A program made the position numbers and the translations under genes. Under the pieces are notes generated by a model, which was not told where the DNA came from, searched no databases, and saw only the letters and a list, made by a program, of their open reading frames with translations. Of a stretch of DNA of 64,000 nucleotides, positions 50,676 to 62,699 are shown in pieces. The stretch covers positions 62,001-126,000 of the forward strand of contig ARYC01000423.1 in the NCBI GenBank assembly GCA_000711775.1, written 5' to 3'. Source of the stretch: Oxytricha trifallax. Its lineage: Eukaryota; Ciliophora; Spirotrichea; Sporadotrichida; Oxytrichidae. Each line of letters starts with the position of its first letter. The first letter of the stretch is position 1.

Positions 50676-52028
50676 TCATTAGTTGTTGTTATCATCGTGA
50701 TCATCCGTCTTATCTGCCGTGTCTTCAGCGTCCTGGTTGGCTTCTGTCATCTTCACATCCTATTTTCTGCCCTCAACGACCCCATCTTCCTGCAATCTCT
50801 TCCTAAAGTACTTGGCCAATTGTATTGTGGTGAATGGAAATATCTTGGACCCATCCTTGTTCAACTCGTGTAGATGCATGTTCACCAGCTTGATTCGTGT
50901 GTAGAATGCCTCCCTGTCCGCGCTCTCCATTTTCTCCAATGGGGTAGTGTTTGATGTGATGATAACCTGGCAACCCACAAATTTCATCTCATTGGCTTGA
51001 TACTTTACGCTGATAGGATAGCCTTCACCCTCCAGGAATAGCTTCATCGTGGCAATGTTTCGCTTACTAAAGAAGTGCTTGGGGTTGATTTCATTCATGA
51101 TCACAAGGGAAGGCAGAGTGAATGGCTTGCTATCATCTATCAGGAAGTTGGCATCACTTTCTTTTAATTTCTCAGTGATAAATATCTGTTCCACCAACCG
51201 TGCTTGCGTGGACTTGCCAGTATCAGGATATCCACAAAACCATACCGCATTGACTTTCTCCGGGCATCTTCTAAAGATCACACTGTATAGCGCCTCAACA
51301 GCGTCGTAGTATTTGCAATCACTGAGGAAGCTGGCACTTATCTCATTTTGGTTCTTGTCAGACCTAGAGGAGCTCTTAATGTATCCCATCAGCTACTCTA
51401 TCTTTGGCAGTGGAGATGTAAGTCCAGATCCAATCTTTTTGAGGTACTTTTAATGCACTCTGAGTTGATTCTCGCAGCTCCCAATCATAATTAGCTTTTC
51501 ATAGTCACCCTTGCTCTCCTCGTACATGTTTGAAGCATCGCTCAATCGACCTGCTCTCACGCCTCCTATGTATTCTTTCAGTATCGCTTTTTTTGATAGG
51601 CTGCTTCCTTCCTCTGAATTCAGTTTCATAGAGGTTCCATTGTTACTCGTCTCTGAGATTAAGTCTGCAAACTTATGGGAGTCACCAAGCATCAGTTCAT
51701 GCTTTAAAAGATTTTTAAATAGGTTTCTAGCTTCTACTTCTCCAATACTGCACGCATCCAACTTAAGCTGGTCCAAGGCATTATTTCCTACATATCGTGT
51801 AGCACTGAAGTAGCCTTTAGAAAGCCCAACTGCCCCACTCTTGACATGAATACTCAAGTATACTTGATCAGTTGATATATCTCTGTATTGGAACACATTT
51901 CCAAGACGTTCATGGGTTCCTAATAGCGACCTCTCTTAGATTTTGAAGTTCTTCTTTGCTATAGGGAGTTGAATCTTGAAGAAGAAACTAGCCCTTAGGC
52001 TGTACTTCGAATTCGTTTACTAATGCAT
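50676..52028 (-). CDS. V2 replication-type protein with SF3 helicase domain
   Basis: An ATG at 52026-52028 (MHQQTNSKYSLR) opens 451 codons to TGA 50676-50678, crossing several in-frame TAA/TAG as Gln with no TGA. Residues 1-210 form a domain without recognised homology. The SF3 helicase follows: Walker A GYPDTGKST (266-274), Walker B LVIMNEIN (308-315), MKLFLEGEG, then GCQVIITSN motif C (352-360). The tail is acidic (TADKTDDHDDNNN). SF3 enzymes unwind DNA for small viruses such as parvoviruses and for plasmids. No HUH endonuclease or recombinase motif was seen, so how the element is nicked or integrated is unknown. The V1 protein is its homologue. Confidence 0.9.
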
Positions 52029-52529
52029 CTGCTTTATATATAATTGATTGGTTGGCACACGATGAGTAAATGAGGGCAACTTTACTCCATTCTTTTGGAT
52101 ATTTAATATTAAAAAAATTAATCACTCTTATCTAATTAATTGCTTTAATAATTAAATATACCACTTTTCACAATGTACCGATTAAAAAAACAAAAACTTT
52201 TCAATGTCCAAATGGTACATTGGTACATTAAAACTAGATCAGTACGCCCTAATATATTGTACCGTTTTAGATTGGTACATTAAGAAGCTCCCATGTTTGT
52301 AGGGCACCGATGCGAGGAATTCGTGAGCCAATGTACCAATGGTACAAAAAAAACTTTCCACTTTTTTAGATTAGATCACTAAACTTTTAAATTTAAACTG
52401 CTACTAAGTAGATCAAACATAAATCAAATTACAATTAAAAGCTTCGCAAATTAGTGGCTGTTACACCTACAGTTAAATTGATTTAGATTTATAAATTTGA
52501 ATTTTCCCAAATCAATTATATTTTAACAA

Positions 52530-53189
52530 TAGTTAGTACAACTTAATATAAAAATTATAAATTAAAAGCTAATTAAATTTAACCAAATTTGATTTCTTTA
52601 TAAAAGATTAACTTTAGATTAAAATTTAAATAAAACCAATTTATTGAAGTTAAATTATAAAATTCCTTTTTTTTCAATATTAAGTTTGACTTAAAAATTA
52701 AAATTAATTTTGCACTTTAAGAACTAAAATAAAAGGCCTTTAGGCCCTAAATGTTCTAAATTTATTATAAATAATATAATTCCTTTCAACTATGGTTTAT
52801 TCATTGCGAAATATTCTTTAAAATTCTAAATGTAAATTAGTCAAGATTTAATGTACGATTGTTTTAGCATTACTAAACAGTGGACCAGCTAATAATAAAT
52901 ACAAATAACATAAAGTCTAAATTTAACATAAAAAAATCAGAACATCTAAATCTTAAAAGATTAAATATGACCTTATAAGCCCTGCCAAAAATTTAAAATA
53001 TAAGTATATTAATAATTTTAGTAATTTAATAGTTTTAAGATAGATTTGCTCTTACAGTCAATTAATAATTATATAGATTTAAATTTTATATATTTTACTC
53101 CTTATTCAAATCTTTTGCTTTATTTTTCAATTTATACTTTTAATTTTATTCCTATTTTATCTAATGGGGTATAGTATGATATCTAATTT
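52530..53189. other. AT-rich DNA, no gene seen
   Basis: A/T-rich sequence between the right end of V2 and the right arm of the long inverted repeat. No coding signal. Confidence 0.5.
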
Positions 53190-54315
53190 GTTCTATACTT
53201 ACTCTTATTTATAATAATGTGGGTTGATTGTTAAACTTGACATAGAAGTGGATGAAGAAGCTGTCTTAATTTATCTTATGCATTTAATTAAATAACTTAA
53301 AGAGGTTTAATGTTTGAGTTTCTAGTGGCTGCATCATTAAAACTAAATGGAGCAGCTTCATCAGCTTTAACCCTACTCTTTCGTGGTTTAACATATCCGA
53401 ATTTCTATCTCTCTTTCTCAATTAGCTTCCTGCTTTATTGAAAATGCCATTATTTAGCCTGGTTAATGTAATCTTAGCTAATAACCTTTAATGTACTACA
53501 GAAAATGGTAGTTAAAAGTGGACTTAAGAAATTAGTAAGCCTTGTAATTAATAATCAATTCAAGCAACTACTTGGGGCTTATTATAAGGCAATAGTCTAT
53601 TCTTGTTTTATTTATAAATATAAATCCGGCTCATTCCATTCATATTCATCCAGAAATGTGTCGTATTTTCATAGTTTTGATTAGCTCGAGACTCTCTATA
53701 TTTCAAAAATGAGGAATTGTGCCGAAACTGAGGTTTGTCAATTGGAAAACAGTCTCACACATGTATGTCAAAATATCTTCATGATATATTCTTTGATAAA
53801 TTAGCTACTAGTTAAATGAGTTTTTGAAGGACTTCTTCTCTTACTTGAGTATTTTAAATGATATCAGATTAGGAGTAACTTCAAGCAAATATGAATCGAG
53901 GAACTGCAAATGCCAATGTTGTTATGAGCTGTGAACAGGTAAGATTAACATAATTTCTAGTAACTCGAGATAAAACTTTTCCATTTTTAGTAACTCTATC
54001 TCTGGAAGGAAGATATTCTGAAGATATTTCGAATATTGGAAAATTAAGAAGAGATTTTTAAGTTAAAGGGCAGAAACATTGTACAATCCGCTATAAAACA
54101 ATTAAATTAAAAAAATGATTAAAATAAGATAATTAAATTGTCTCAATGTTTTATATTCTTAATCAAATTCAAATTTATATTTAGATTTGTATTAAATATA
54201 AGGCAGTTAACTAAATTTTGACAAATTTAAATCTAAGAACTTATATAATTAGAGGCAGATACTTATTTGAATAATTAGTTTTTGTGAATTTTATTTTTAG
54301 AATTTCTCCTATTCG
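53190..54315. repeat. Right arm of the 1.1-kb inverted repeat
   Basis: Inverted counterpart of 44095-45160, with blocks GAAGAAGCTGTCTTAATTTA, TTAAATATAAGGCAGTT and TTATTTGAATAATTAGTTT. The arms differ by indels and substitutions, so the duplication is not recent. Confidence 0.65.
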
Positions 54316-54429
54316 ATTGTACCGATTGTTAGTATCTCTAATTTAAAAAAGTTTAAAATAAATTATTGGAGTTTGAGTTAATTTCTCAAAAGATATAAAA
54401 ATAGCTTTAATCTTTGTAATATCCGGTAA

Positions 54430-55600
54430 AATATTTTAATTCTAGTTTTTTTAGACCTCACAAAACACAAATATCTAGTTAAAAATAATTTATCTTACAA
54501 AAGCATAAAGATATATGAAAAAAAGAAACTTCCTTATACCATCCTTAAACATATATTTTGGGTTTTTAATTGTCTTAAGGGATGGTCACGGAAATTAATG
54601 AGGTCAGCAAGAATTCAGCAATTCCACTAAATTTGCTCTGGAACAACAGATATATAGTGATTTTCAAAAGCTAGTAGGGAGATCGATTTTTTGTCCATTT
54701 ATGGACTTTTCAAAATTTGTCCAAGGCAGAACTTTTGCCCGGTAACATGCAGTATCAAACTTATGCTTCCTTAAAACGCCCGAAAATATTGATTCTGGTT
54801 ATTTAGACCTCAATGACCACGATTTAAACAATCAAAAATTGCTTTATCAACAAAATGCGCAAAGTTATAAGTAAAATAAGCAATTTTCAGCAATTTCATT
54901 AAAGCTTCATTTTTGGGGTTTTAAGGGACTCGCAATGGAGCACTAAATTTATGAGGTGAATATGAATCAATTAATCAACAAATCTTGAGATCTTAGACAA
55001 TAAAATATAATCAATTACGATGAACTTCTCGTATACTAATTTGCGAACCACTAAAAAATTTTGATTCTGTCTTCGATTTATTTATGAAACCCATGATAAT
55101 AATGCTAAGTAGCATTGTTAGTGATGAAAGAGGGTAATATTCCCCTACGAGGACAATAAGCTTACAAAAAATTATTTTTTTTTAGTATCATCAAATAATC
55201 TCGGACTTTTTTCGTGGTCATTACGCATTCAGATAATTATTTTAATAGCGTATTCGTGATCAGCGTCCCGTAACTATAATAAATTTTTTAATCCTTATTT
55301 AAAAAAATATTTATAATTGACAGTCAAAATTTACCTTTGAAAAATGATTATCATTTTTCTCATCTTGGCGAGTTAATAATTTAGGATCTAGAAGTGTTGA
55401 CTTTAAATAGTTATTAGATATGAAGGTTAGTAGATGTTGGCATCTATTCTTTTATTCCAATTATAGTATTGCATAAATGACATGTAATTTTTTAAATATC
55501 AGGAAAACTCAAAGTCACCAACACATTACCTTAACTCCTCAATTTTCGATTCCATGTAATCTTTTCGATAAAAGTTAACCATTCAAAGGTTGGTAACTAT
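54430..55600. repeat. Degenerate repeats, about 355-bp units
   Basis: The motif TTTGGGTTTTTAATTGTCTTAAGGGATGG-like (54556) returns as TTTTGGGGTTTTAAGGG (54909), each followed by GGTCAC/GGAG and AAATT-ATGAGGT. The unit also matches 43541-43860. No coding is seen. Confidence 0.5.
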
Positions 55601-56353
55601 TATTTTAGTTTGGTCAAAATCATCACTTTTGGTCAAATTAACAAATCTTATATTGTCATGCCTTTAATTTATTTTAGGCTTCCATAACTCTATAAACTTT
55701 ATGATAGGATTTTTTATATTCCATTTTATACTATTATATAATCTAATAGCTCAATCTCTTCATAATTTTTATTTGGTATTTAATGATACCACCTAATAAT
55801 CATGATTGATGGAAGACAAGGTTATTGAATTAATTTCAATCATTTGACAAAGCAATCAAATTTCTTTTTTGCAATAATGATATTTTGATGTTGAGTATTT
55901 TTTAATGTCTCGATCTGCATTGATTTTAAAATTTTATTTAGTATTAATAATCTGCATTATTTAAGATTAATTTAACTTAAAAAAATTATAAGTTGTACAT
56001 TTGACTTATCGTATATACATTTTATAATTTTTTTATATGGTTACATTAGTTTTTTTATTATTTATCAAATTTACTAAATATAATAATTAATAGATATTAT
56101 ATATTTAAAGTAAATTTATTTATTCCACATAATATAAAACCCCAAGAGTAAAATTTTAAGCAATTTGGGTAAATAATTTATAAATAAAATTAGAGATATT
56201 ATAATTAATAAGTTTTAAATAAGTAGTCTACAAACGATTTGCTTCAATAATAATTTGAATTTACGTATATATAATTTTTTAATTTGATTTAGGTAAGAAT
56301 AAACAGTGAAACCCCATTAGGAGAAATGCAAAAGTGAGAGATAAAAAATAAAA

Positions 56354-56895
56354 AAGATTAAGTTTCCAATTAGAGCTGGGATTATAAGAGAAAAACTAGA
56401 AGAACACAATAATACCTCTGGAACTTTTAAAGTAATTCCTGCAGAAAGTGAATCAAGTAGCTAAGAACTACCACTGAAAGTTTAAATTGAGAATGTTCCA
56501 GTAGGAGTTGTGCTGATTGGATTTGTTAGCACGCATGCTTTGAGAATTTCAAAAGATGCCAGCTGGTAGAATTGCACTCAGTATTATTCTTATAGTCCTG
56601 GCACTTGATGTACAAGCCTAGATTTTACCGTTATTGGAAATGACTTATAGAGAGGAAATAATGTTATCATTGAGTTGACATTTCATGCAAAAGTGCAAGT
56701 ATTGAATCCTGAATTGATTGAAGCCTCAGCAGTGATTTAAAATGAGCCTTCACTTGGTGCTTAAGTAATTATAGTAGCGAAGATGATAAGTTTAGAATTT
56801 GTACATTCAATGGTTGAGGGTTCTGATTGCACTCCTAAGAAAATAGGGTTTATTGTTATGATTGGGCTTAAATTAATCTATTAAAAATTTTAATA
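56354..56895 (+). pseudogene. Gene-like block of unknown function with one internal TGA
   Basis: From AAG at 56354 a single frame reads KIKFPIRAGIIREKLEEHNN, ELPLKVQIENVPVGVVLIGF, SKDASWQNCTQYYSYSPGT, then TGA, then CTSLDFTVIGNDLQRGNNVI and ELTFHAKVQVLNPELIEASA up to about 56895. The beta-rich pattern and TAA/TAG as Gln look like an extracellular or lectin-like domain, but no family was assigned. Apart from one TGA there is no disruption over 180 codons. The start and end are not resolved. Confidence 0.5.
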
Positions 56896-57568
56896 CTAAA
56901 AGCTTGAATAACTTACAAAATCAGTATTGCAGACAAATTAGTGGGTGAATATGACAATGAGACACTGCTAGTATAATCATTCGAGAGCCCTTGAAACGAC
57001 GCATCTTCCTCTAGTCTGCGATACAGACAAGTATTCTCCAGGCCAAGATAAACGTGAAATACAAATACTCATGGAGTGGCAGTTGATAAGAGTATTGGTG
57101 ATTCGTGGGTTCTTGAAAGGAGGTGGCCAAAATCAGATTGGAACTTAAATATTCAGACCTCCCACAGCCTTTGGTGCCTAAAGCTATCTTCTAAAGAGCA
57201 TGTGGACGCACATTTAAGCCATCTATTGCCCTGATTTGATAATGGCATTTGATGACATCGATTTCCTCTGGTATCGATAGGATTACTCCTGGCGGATTCC
57301 TTATAGCTCTAAAACTAATCTCTGGTAATCAAAGTACCACTATTATAGCTGGTAAAGCTAGTCATCCTGAATCGCAGTTGTAGAAGGTCTTTCCTGGCAC
57401 CCCCACAGATTTTCATTGATGTTAGTACCATGATGCAGTAGTATATCAACTTTTTGGACCTCTAGACCAAGCTCACGAGCAGAAAATAATGTAAAACACG
57501 CTATCTTCAAAACTAAATGTCTCAAAAATGCGAGTGTGGTTGTATGTCGTATCATTTATGAAGTTGAC
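56896..57568. other. GC-richer stretch with short gene fragments
   Basis: The base composition suggests coding DNA. On the minus strand 57358-57555 includes VDILLHHGTNINENL, reminiscent of an ankyrin repeat, and another minus frame continues the Cys-rich gene across element E2. No consistent gene could be followed. Confidence 0.3.
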
Positions 57569-57571
57569 ATT

Positions 57572-58248
57572 CAGTCAAAATAGTAAAAAAATAGTAAATA
57601 TATAAATTCTTAAAATACAATAATATTATAAATAAATCATTCTTCAATAATTATTATAATTATTTTTAATAATTCACGATTGATTTATATTAATTTATAT
57701 ATAAAATGGGCGCAAGTGATAAATATTATATTTTTACTACTTGCGCCCATTTCTATAATATTAATAATATATAATTCTAATTTTAATTTCTATTTTTAAA
57801 ATTTTTTTATATTTATCATATTACTTTTCTGTCATTATTAAATGTAGTTTATTTACTCTTTATATTTTAGAAAAATTAATTATTTTATACATTTAATTTT
57901 TTTTTATTTTAAAGGTTTGTTACTTTTTTAGTTAAAAAATTTTATATTATTCATGTTTTTACTTATAAATAAATTAAACTTAATATATATTAAAAACAAA
58001 CTTCATTTTAATAATCGAAAATAAACAAACATATTTAAATATATAAATAAAAAATTTCAAAATTAATAAATAGCTCAAATCTCAAAAGTATAGAAATTTT
58101 TTCAAATAATTTCATAATAATATATTATTTTATTTCAAATCTAGAATTTTTCTAATAAGTATAATAAAAAATGTTTTAAGTAAGTATAATATATTGTTCT
58201 GTATATTTAAGAAATTTTATATTGACAATTTTTTTTCTATTTTGACTG
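57572..58248. mobile_element. Element E2, 677 bp, ATT duplications, inside a gene
   Basis: The termini CAGTCAAAATAG and CTATTTTGACTG are flanked by ATT (57569-57571 and 58249-58251). A hairpin ATGGGCGCAAG / CTTGCGCCCAT lies at 57706-57750. E1 and E3 are relatives. On the minus strand the coding frame of the gene at 58252-59060 continues in frame into 57571 once E2 and one ATT are removed, as expected of precise excision. Confidence 0.85.
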
Positions 58249-58251
58249 ATT

Positions 58252-59060
58252 AGTAGCTAAAGCGACTGAGTCATTTGAAACTAAGACATTAAAATTTACT
58301 GAATTAGCGAGGTTAATTGTACTTTTTCAAAATTTCTCAATGATATCAAGGATTTTAACGTAGCTGCCAGTATAAGCTGCAATTGTAGAATCAAAAACAA
58401 CGCTAACAACATAGCTCACTCTATCCTTCTCTTCGTCAGTGCAACCGTAAGTTCTTTTTGTGCAAAGAGCTATGCATGTGTGCATTGTTACTAGGAATTT
58501 TTCTCAGCATACTGGTTCAACACCATCATTTCTAGCTTTACAAGGAGTGTAGCCCAAAGAAGCTTGCTTTTCTTCATCAGCTGAACAGCCAATTGGTTCT
58601 CCCACTCCTCTTCCCTAAGCCAGTTTCTATCATGAGACGCCATCGTCAACTTACCCATAAGAGCAGTCAGGGAAGCTTCACAGCAAGCAGTGTTATGGAA
58701 ACTTTCTCTACATATGGGGTACCAGAGCAATCCCCATTCTTCACAACCAGTGTCCTTGTTGTCATTATCGCAAGATGATCTCGATGTAAAGCCAACTCCT
58801 CCACCGTAGGATGATGGCTTCTAGCAATCGACTCCAGTATCCGTAAATCCAGATGGACAGTATTATCAGCAAACTGACACTATACAATAGTAGCCTTCCT
58901 TGCATAATGAGTAGCCTAATAGACCGTAATTCATCAAAGCCAGGTTTGCATGAGTGAATGACTCTCACTACTCCTCTTCCGTTTTGATCTTCCCAGTAAT
59001 TATCATGGCACAAGCAAAGTTGATCATGCCTACTAAGGATAGAATTATTCCTCTGCTCAT
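58252..59060 (-). pseudogene. Cys-rich secreted-type protein of a ciliate family, frameshifted
   Basis: The ATG at 59058-59060 starts MSRGIILSLVGMINFACAM, a plausible signal peptide. Pieces in other frames match a Cys-rich ciliate pattern: NDNKDTGCEEWGLLWYPIC, then GRGVGEPIGCSADEEK, LGYTPCKARNDGVEPVC, CIALCTKRTYGC and TGSYVKILDIIEKF. Family members usually read GVGPVCW; here the Trp position is TGA, and another TGA sits at an expected Cys after DDGVS. Frame changes occur near 58960 and 58680. The frame runs into the right end of element E2. Recognition of the family rests on the motif spacing only. Confidence 0.6.
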
Positions 59061-61620
59061 TTTTTCTAAATATTATTATTATTATTAAAATTATAGCAAA
59101 TCCTTCTCTAAATTTTACTCTTGGGGTTTTATTTATATATACTTAACAATTTCATCATGTATTTAATTTTAATTATTTTTTAAACTATAGTTTAATAAAA
59201 ATGTTAAATAGTAGCTTCTAAATTTTAAGTAACAATAAATTTTAAATTATATAAATAATTTAATTCTGAGTTTAGTGAATATATTTAAATTAAATCCCTA
59301 TATAACTAAATGTTATTTAAAAATTCAATATTTTATCTGATTAACTTATCTATTATTTTAAGTAATAATAATAATAATTAACTCAGATCACCTACGAGGA
59401 AAAATGAGTTAAGATTCTAGTTTTTTTAGTTCAAGTACAGTGTTGACATTAATTACCACAAATATCCCATTTTGCAGTGAAATAATATTCATAAGTTTAC
59501 TTTGTATAATACAAGATAAATTCACATATTTTTAGTAAAATGGTATTTAAGTTTCCTTTTAATTCTTCAAATTTTGAATCTAACATTTGTACTCTTACAG
59601 TTGCTAGATCAGCAATTACCTATAATACCTTTATAGTATTTCTTTGTTATTTTTTTATATCAGTAACTTTTTAATTTAATATTATTTAAAAAAAAATGAT
59701 ATGTTGTTTATAATTATGATCACTGGAAATTATGATTGTAGATTTATATTTTAAAAAATATAGCATGAGGTATTATTTTTTTTTATAAGATTGGGAGTTT
59801 AAAGAAGCAATTAAGTATATAAAATTTTCCACTTAGAGCTACCATGAAGAATATTCATATATTTAAAAGGAATAGTTGTTATTAGTGAGTCAAAAACATA
59901 AATAAAATAGGAATTGCTCAGTTAAATTATTTTATAGTACCACCCATTGTTATTTTTAATTTAATTTTAAACATTTTTAAATTAAATTCAATTTTTAAAA
60001 CTTGTGGGGAAAGTATAAAACAATTAAGAATAATTATTAATTTAAAATTATGATGTATAAATAATTAATGCTCTTTTGAAGAAAAGAGTAAAAAGTAAAA
60101 AGAAGAGTTGTTAAAAATGAGGAATAATTTAACATTCATTTTTTGAAATCGCTTATTTATTACACATGTAATCAGTAAAATAGTGGTAATATCAGAATAT
60201 TAATTTAATTTAATTACATCTATAGCTATAATATTTTGTTTTTTTCCATAATTGTAATTGAAAATTGAACTCCAACAAACTAAAAGCTATAAACAACAGA
60301 ATTCTTAAAGTATCAAGATGTTAAAATCCTCTATAATTTACTATAATTTAAGTTATCTATATATTAAATCGTCCTTACACTTTTAATGAAGAATATTTAG
60401 AAGATTTTAACTGAATTAAAACAGAGTTTTACTTTTTAAAATAATAAAAACATGTTATTTTTAATTGAAAATTGTATCATATTTAAACTCAAATTATATT
60501 TAATTAACATCTTGAATGTTCAATTTCAAAGAAATGATTAAGTAATGATGGGAAAGTAATGCAAGTTATAATAAAAATACACGATATTAGTTTATTCATT
60601 ATTAAAATATATTTATTGATAACTAAAGAGGCAACAAATGAATGAGAATATATAATAATACATATGTTTCTAATTGTGGTATCAAATATTGTAATAAATA
60701 CTTAACTAGATTGTTAATAATTTTATATAAAGCAAATATAAAATTGGCTCTTCTTTTTATTAATTAGTTTATGACAGCAATCTCGGGAATAATCAAAAAT
60801 ATATATTTATTTTATTAATAATTTGAAATATTTTCCTTAATTTAAATTACAATTAACAAAAAAATGTAGAAATATTGTTGTTCTGGATTCAAAATCTTCT
60901 TAAGATTTCAAAAAATTATAATAAATTGCCTATAAATGTATATAAATAACCACACCAATAATTTGATTGTCCATTTAATTAATATTTAAAGATTTCAATA
61001 CATATTTCTGTATTAAAATAAATAATTATTTGAAGATCATAATGAGATGCAGGAATGTTGCATCAAACACCTATTATTGCCATGAAAATATGGTCTGATT
61101 ATAGGTTTATATTTAAAGTATAAAAGATAAAAACAGTGGAATTATTGAAAGAATTATAAAATGACAATTAGTAGAAGCAAAAGAAAAAGTTAGTAATGAT
61201 GATGAAAGTACAGATGTAGAAGAAAATGAATCAAATCAATAAAAAAGATTCTAATTTGTGATTGGATAATGTAGTTAATTAATATAAAGAACGTAATTGA
61301 GCTTACTTGTAAATATCAAAATATTAATTTATTAGATATTATTATATAGCTCTCTAACTATTTAATTATTGTCATACCGAATTTTTAAATAAAATAAGAA
61401 ATCAAAATTTTAATATATCATCTATTCAAAATGTTAACATCTTTTCAACATATTCACACTTCAATAGCCTTATTAAAATGCAATTAGTATGCCTTGCCTA
61501 CATTTCACCTCCTTTAATTTTAATTTAATTATTATTAATAAATTTTCTTTTAACTTCATGAAACTATTTAATTCTATATATCAAAGTCACTTCATGTATT
61601 TCAGTCTAATAATTTGTTAA
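59061..61620. other. AT-rich DNA, one (ATT)n tract
   Basis: No gene was recognised. At 59355-59395 (TAA)n is followed by TTAACTCAGATCACCTACGAG, the third copy of the tail-like motif. A short acidic stretch near 61170-61240 could be a gene fragment. Confidence 0.45.
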
Positions 61621-61621
61621 T

Positions 61622-62250
61622 AATGCCATAAGAGTCAACAGCCAGGCAGAATTCGTTATATCAAGATCTTGTTATCCACAGACACCGATTTGAGGATACA
61701 TTGCATGATCTGAAGAAATTAGAGCCCTGACACACTTAAACAAGCACTTAATGTTAAACTTGAATGGCAGTAAATCAATGATTGATTCAAAGATAGTTTC
61801 AATGTGAAGTTAAGACCTGATAGTTGTCTGTTAATTGTCAATGAGATCATATTGAATTTTATAAACTACCTGGCATTGGCTGATCGGAGGGGAATATCTA
61901 CTTGAGGGGAGGCGTGAAGCAATATACAAAATTACAGGTCAATTTGAAGATTTACTAACTAGAGATAATACCTTTTTCAAAATAAAAACATATAATATAT
62001 CATTTTTATTTAAAGAACATTCATATTAAATAGAAAAAAAGCATTTATATAATTAATTAATTAAATAAATTATAAAGTCTAAGCATAATTAGATTATACT
62101 GGTGACAAATATTTAATGATGGATTTGTCAATGCCTGAATGATTGTAGTCAACTACTTTGACTCAGAGAAGGAAAAAAGGTCAAAAATGAAGGAGGAACT
62201 TAATAACGTTGATTGTGATGAACATAAGGAACAACTTAAGGAAATGTAAT
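61622..62250 (+). pseudogene. Gene fragments of unknown function
   Basis: From the ATG at 61623 the plus strand reads MPQESTARQNSLYQDLVIHR and RFEDTLHDLKKLEP, then in a shifted frame LKQALNVKLEWQQIND, TGA, FKDSFNVKLRPDSCLLIVNE. A second block at about 62100-62250 (NYFDSEKEKRSKMKEELNNV) follows an AT-rich gap. The helical, charged content looks like a real protein; the family is not recognised. The TGA falls where a Trp would fit. Confidence 0.45.
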
Positions 62251-62699
62251 TTAATAATAAACTCATTCAAATAATTATTTTAATTATTTTCATTGACGCT
62301 TTTAACATTGTTTTATATTTAAGAATATATTATATATATTAAAAATACAACTTAAAATGCTCATTATTATGTATATTAACCAATGAAACTGCTGTAAATA
62401 ATAAGTAAAGTAAGTATAATATTTTTTAAGATCTTTTTAATATTCACGCTATCAAGCATTTAATAATAAAAGAAAAGGTTATGAAGATTGAGTGAAAGAT
62501 ATTACGTAGTAATAACTTTTATATTCACTTTATTTCATTGAAAATACAAATTAAATCATGAATATTCTAAATATAAACTAAACTATTATTCTTAATGAAT
62601 AAATTAATAATAAATATAGACTGAGTACTAGTATTATCATTGAGTGAAGTTATATATAAATCTATAAACACTCAACACTATTGCAAGAGTCAGTTTTTG

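Larger units (their letters stand above)
50264..52529. mobile_element. Element V2: TA-flanked, 400-bp inverted termini, intact SF3 helicase gene
   Basis: The termini TTGTTAAAATATAATTGA and the inverted copy ending TTTTAACAA are bounded by TA (50262-50263 and 52530-52531). The arms (50264-50667 and 52128-52529) are nearly identical over about 400 bp, which suggests recent replication, hairpin-type end copying or gene conversion. The ends share TTG-x-TAAAATA with V1. A single intact gene fills the interior, its stop only 9 bp from the left arm. The G+C of the gene contrasts with the AT-rich surroundings. Confidence 0.9.

Noticed and set aside
50676..50900. An HUH endonuclease motif (HLH) near the C-terminus of the V2 protein
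   Set aside because: It lies after the helicase, on the wrong side for Rep proteins, and is not conserved in the V1 protein.
57358..57555. Ankyrin-repeat gene on the minus strand
   Set aside because: Only one weak match (LLHHGTNINE) without flanking repeats.
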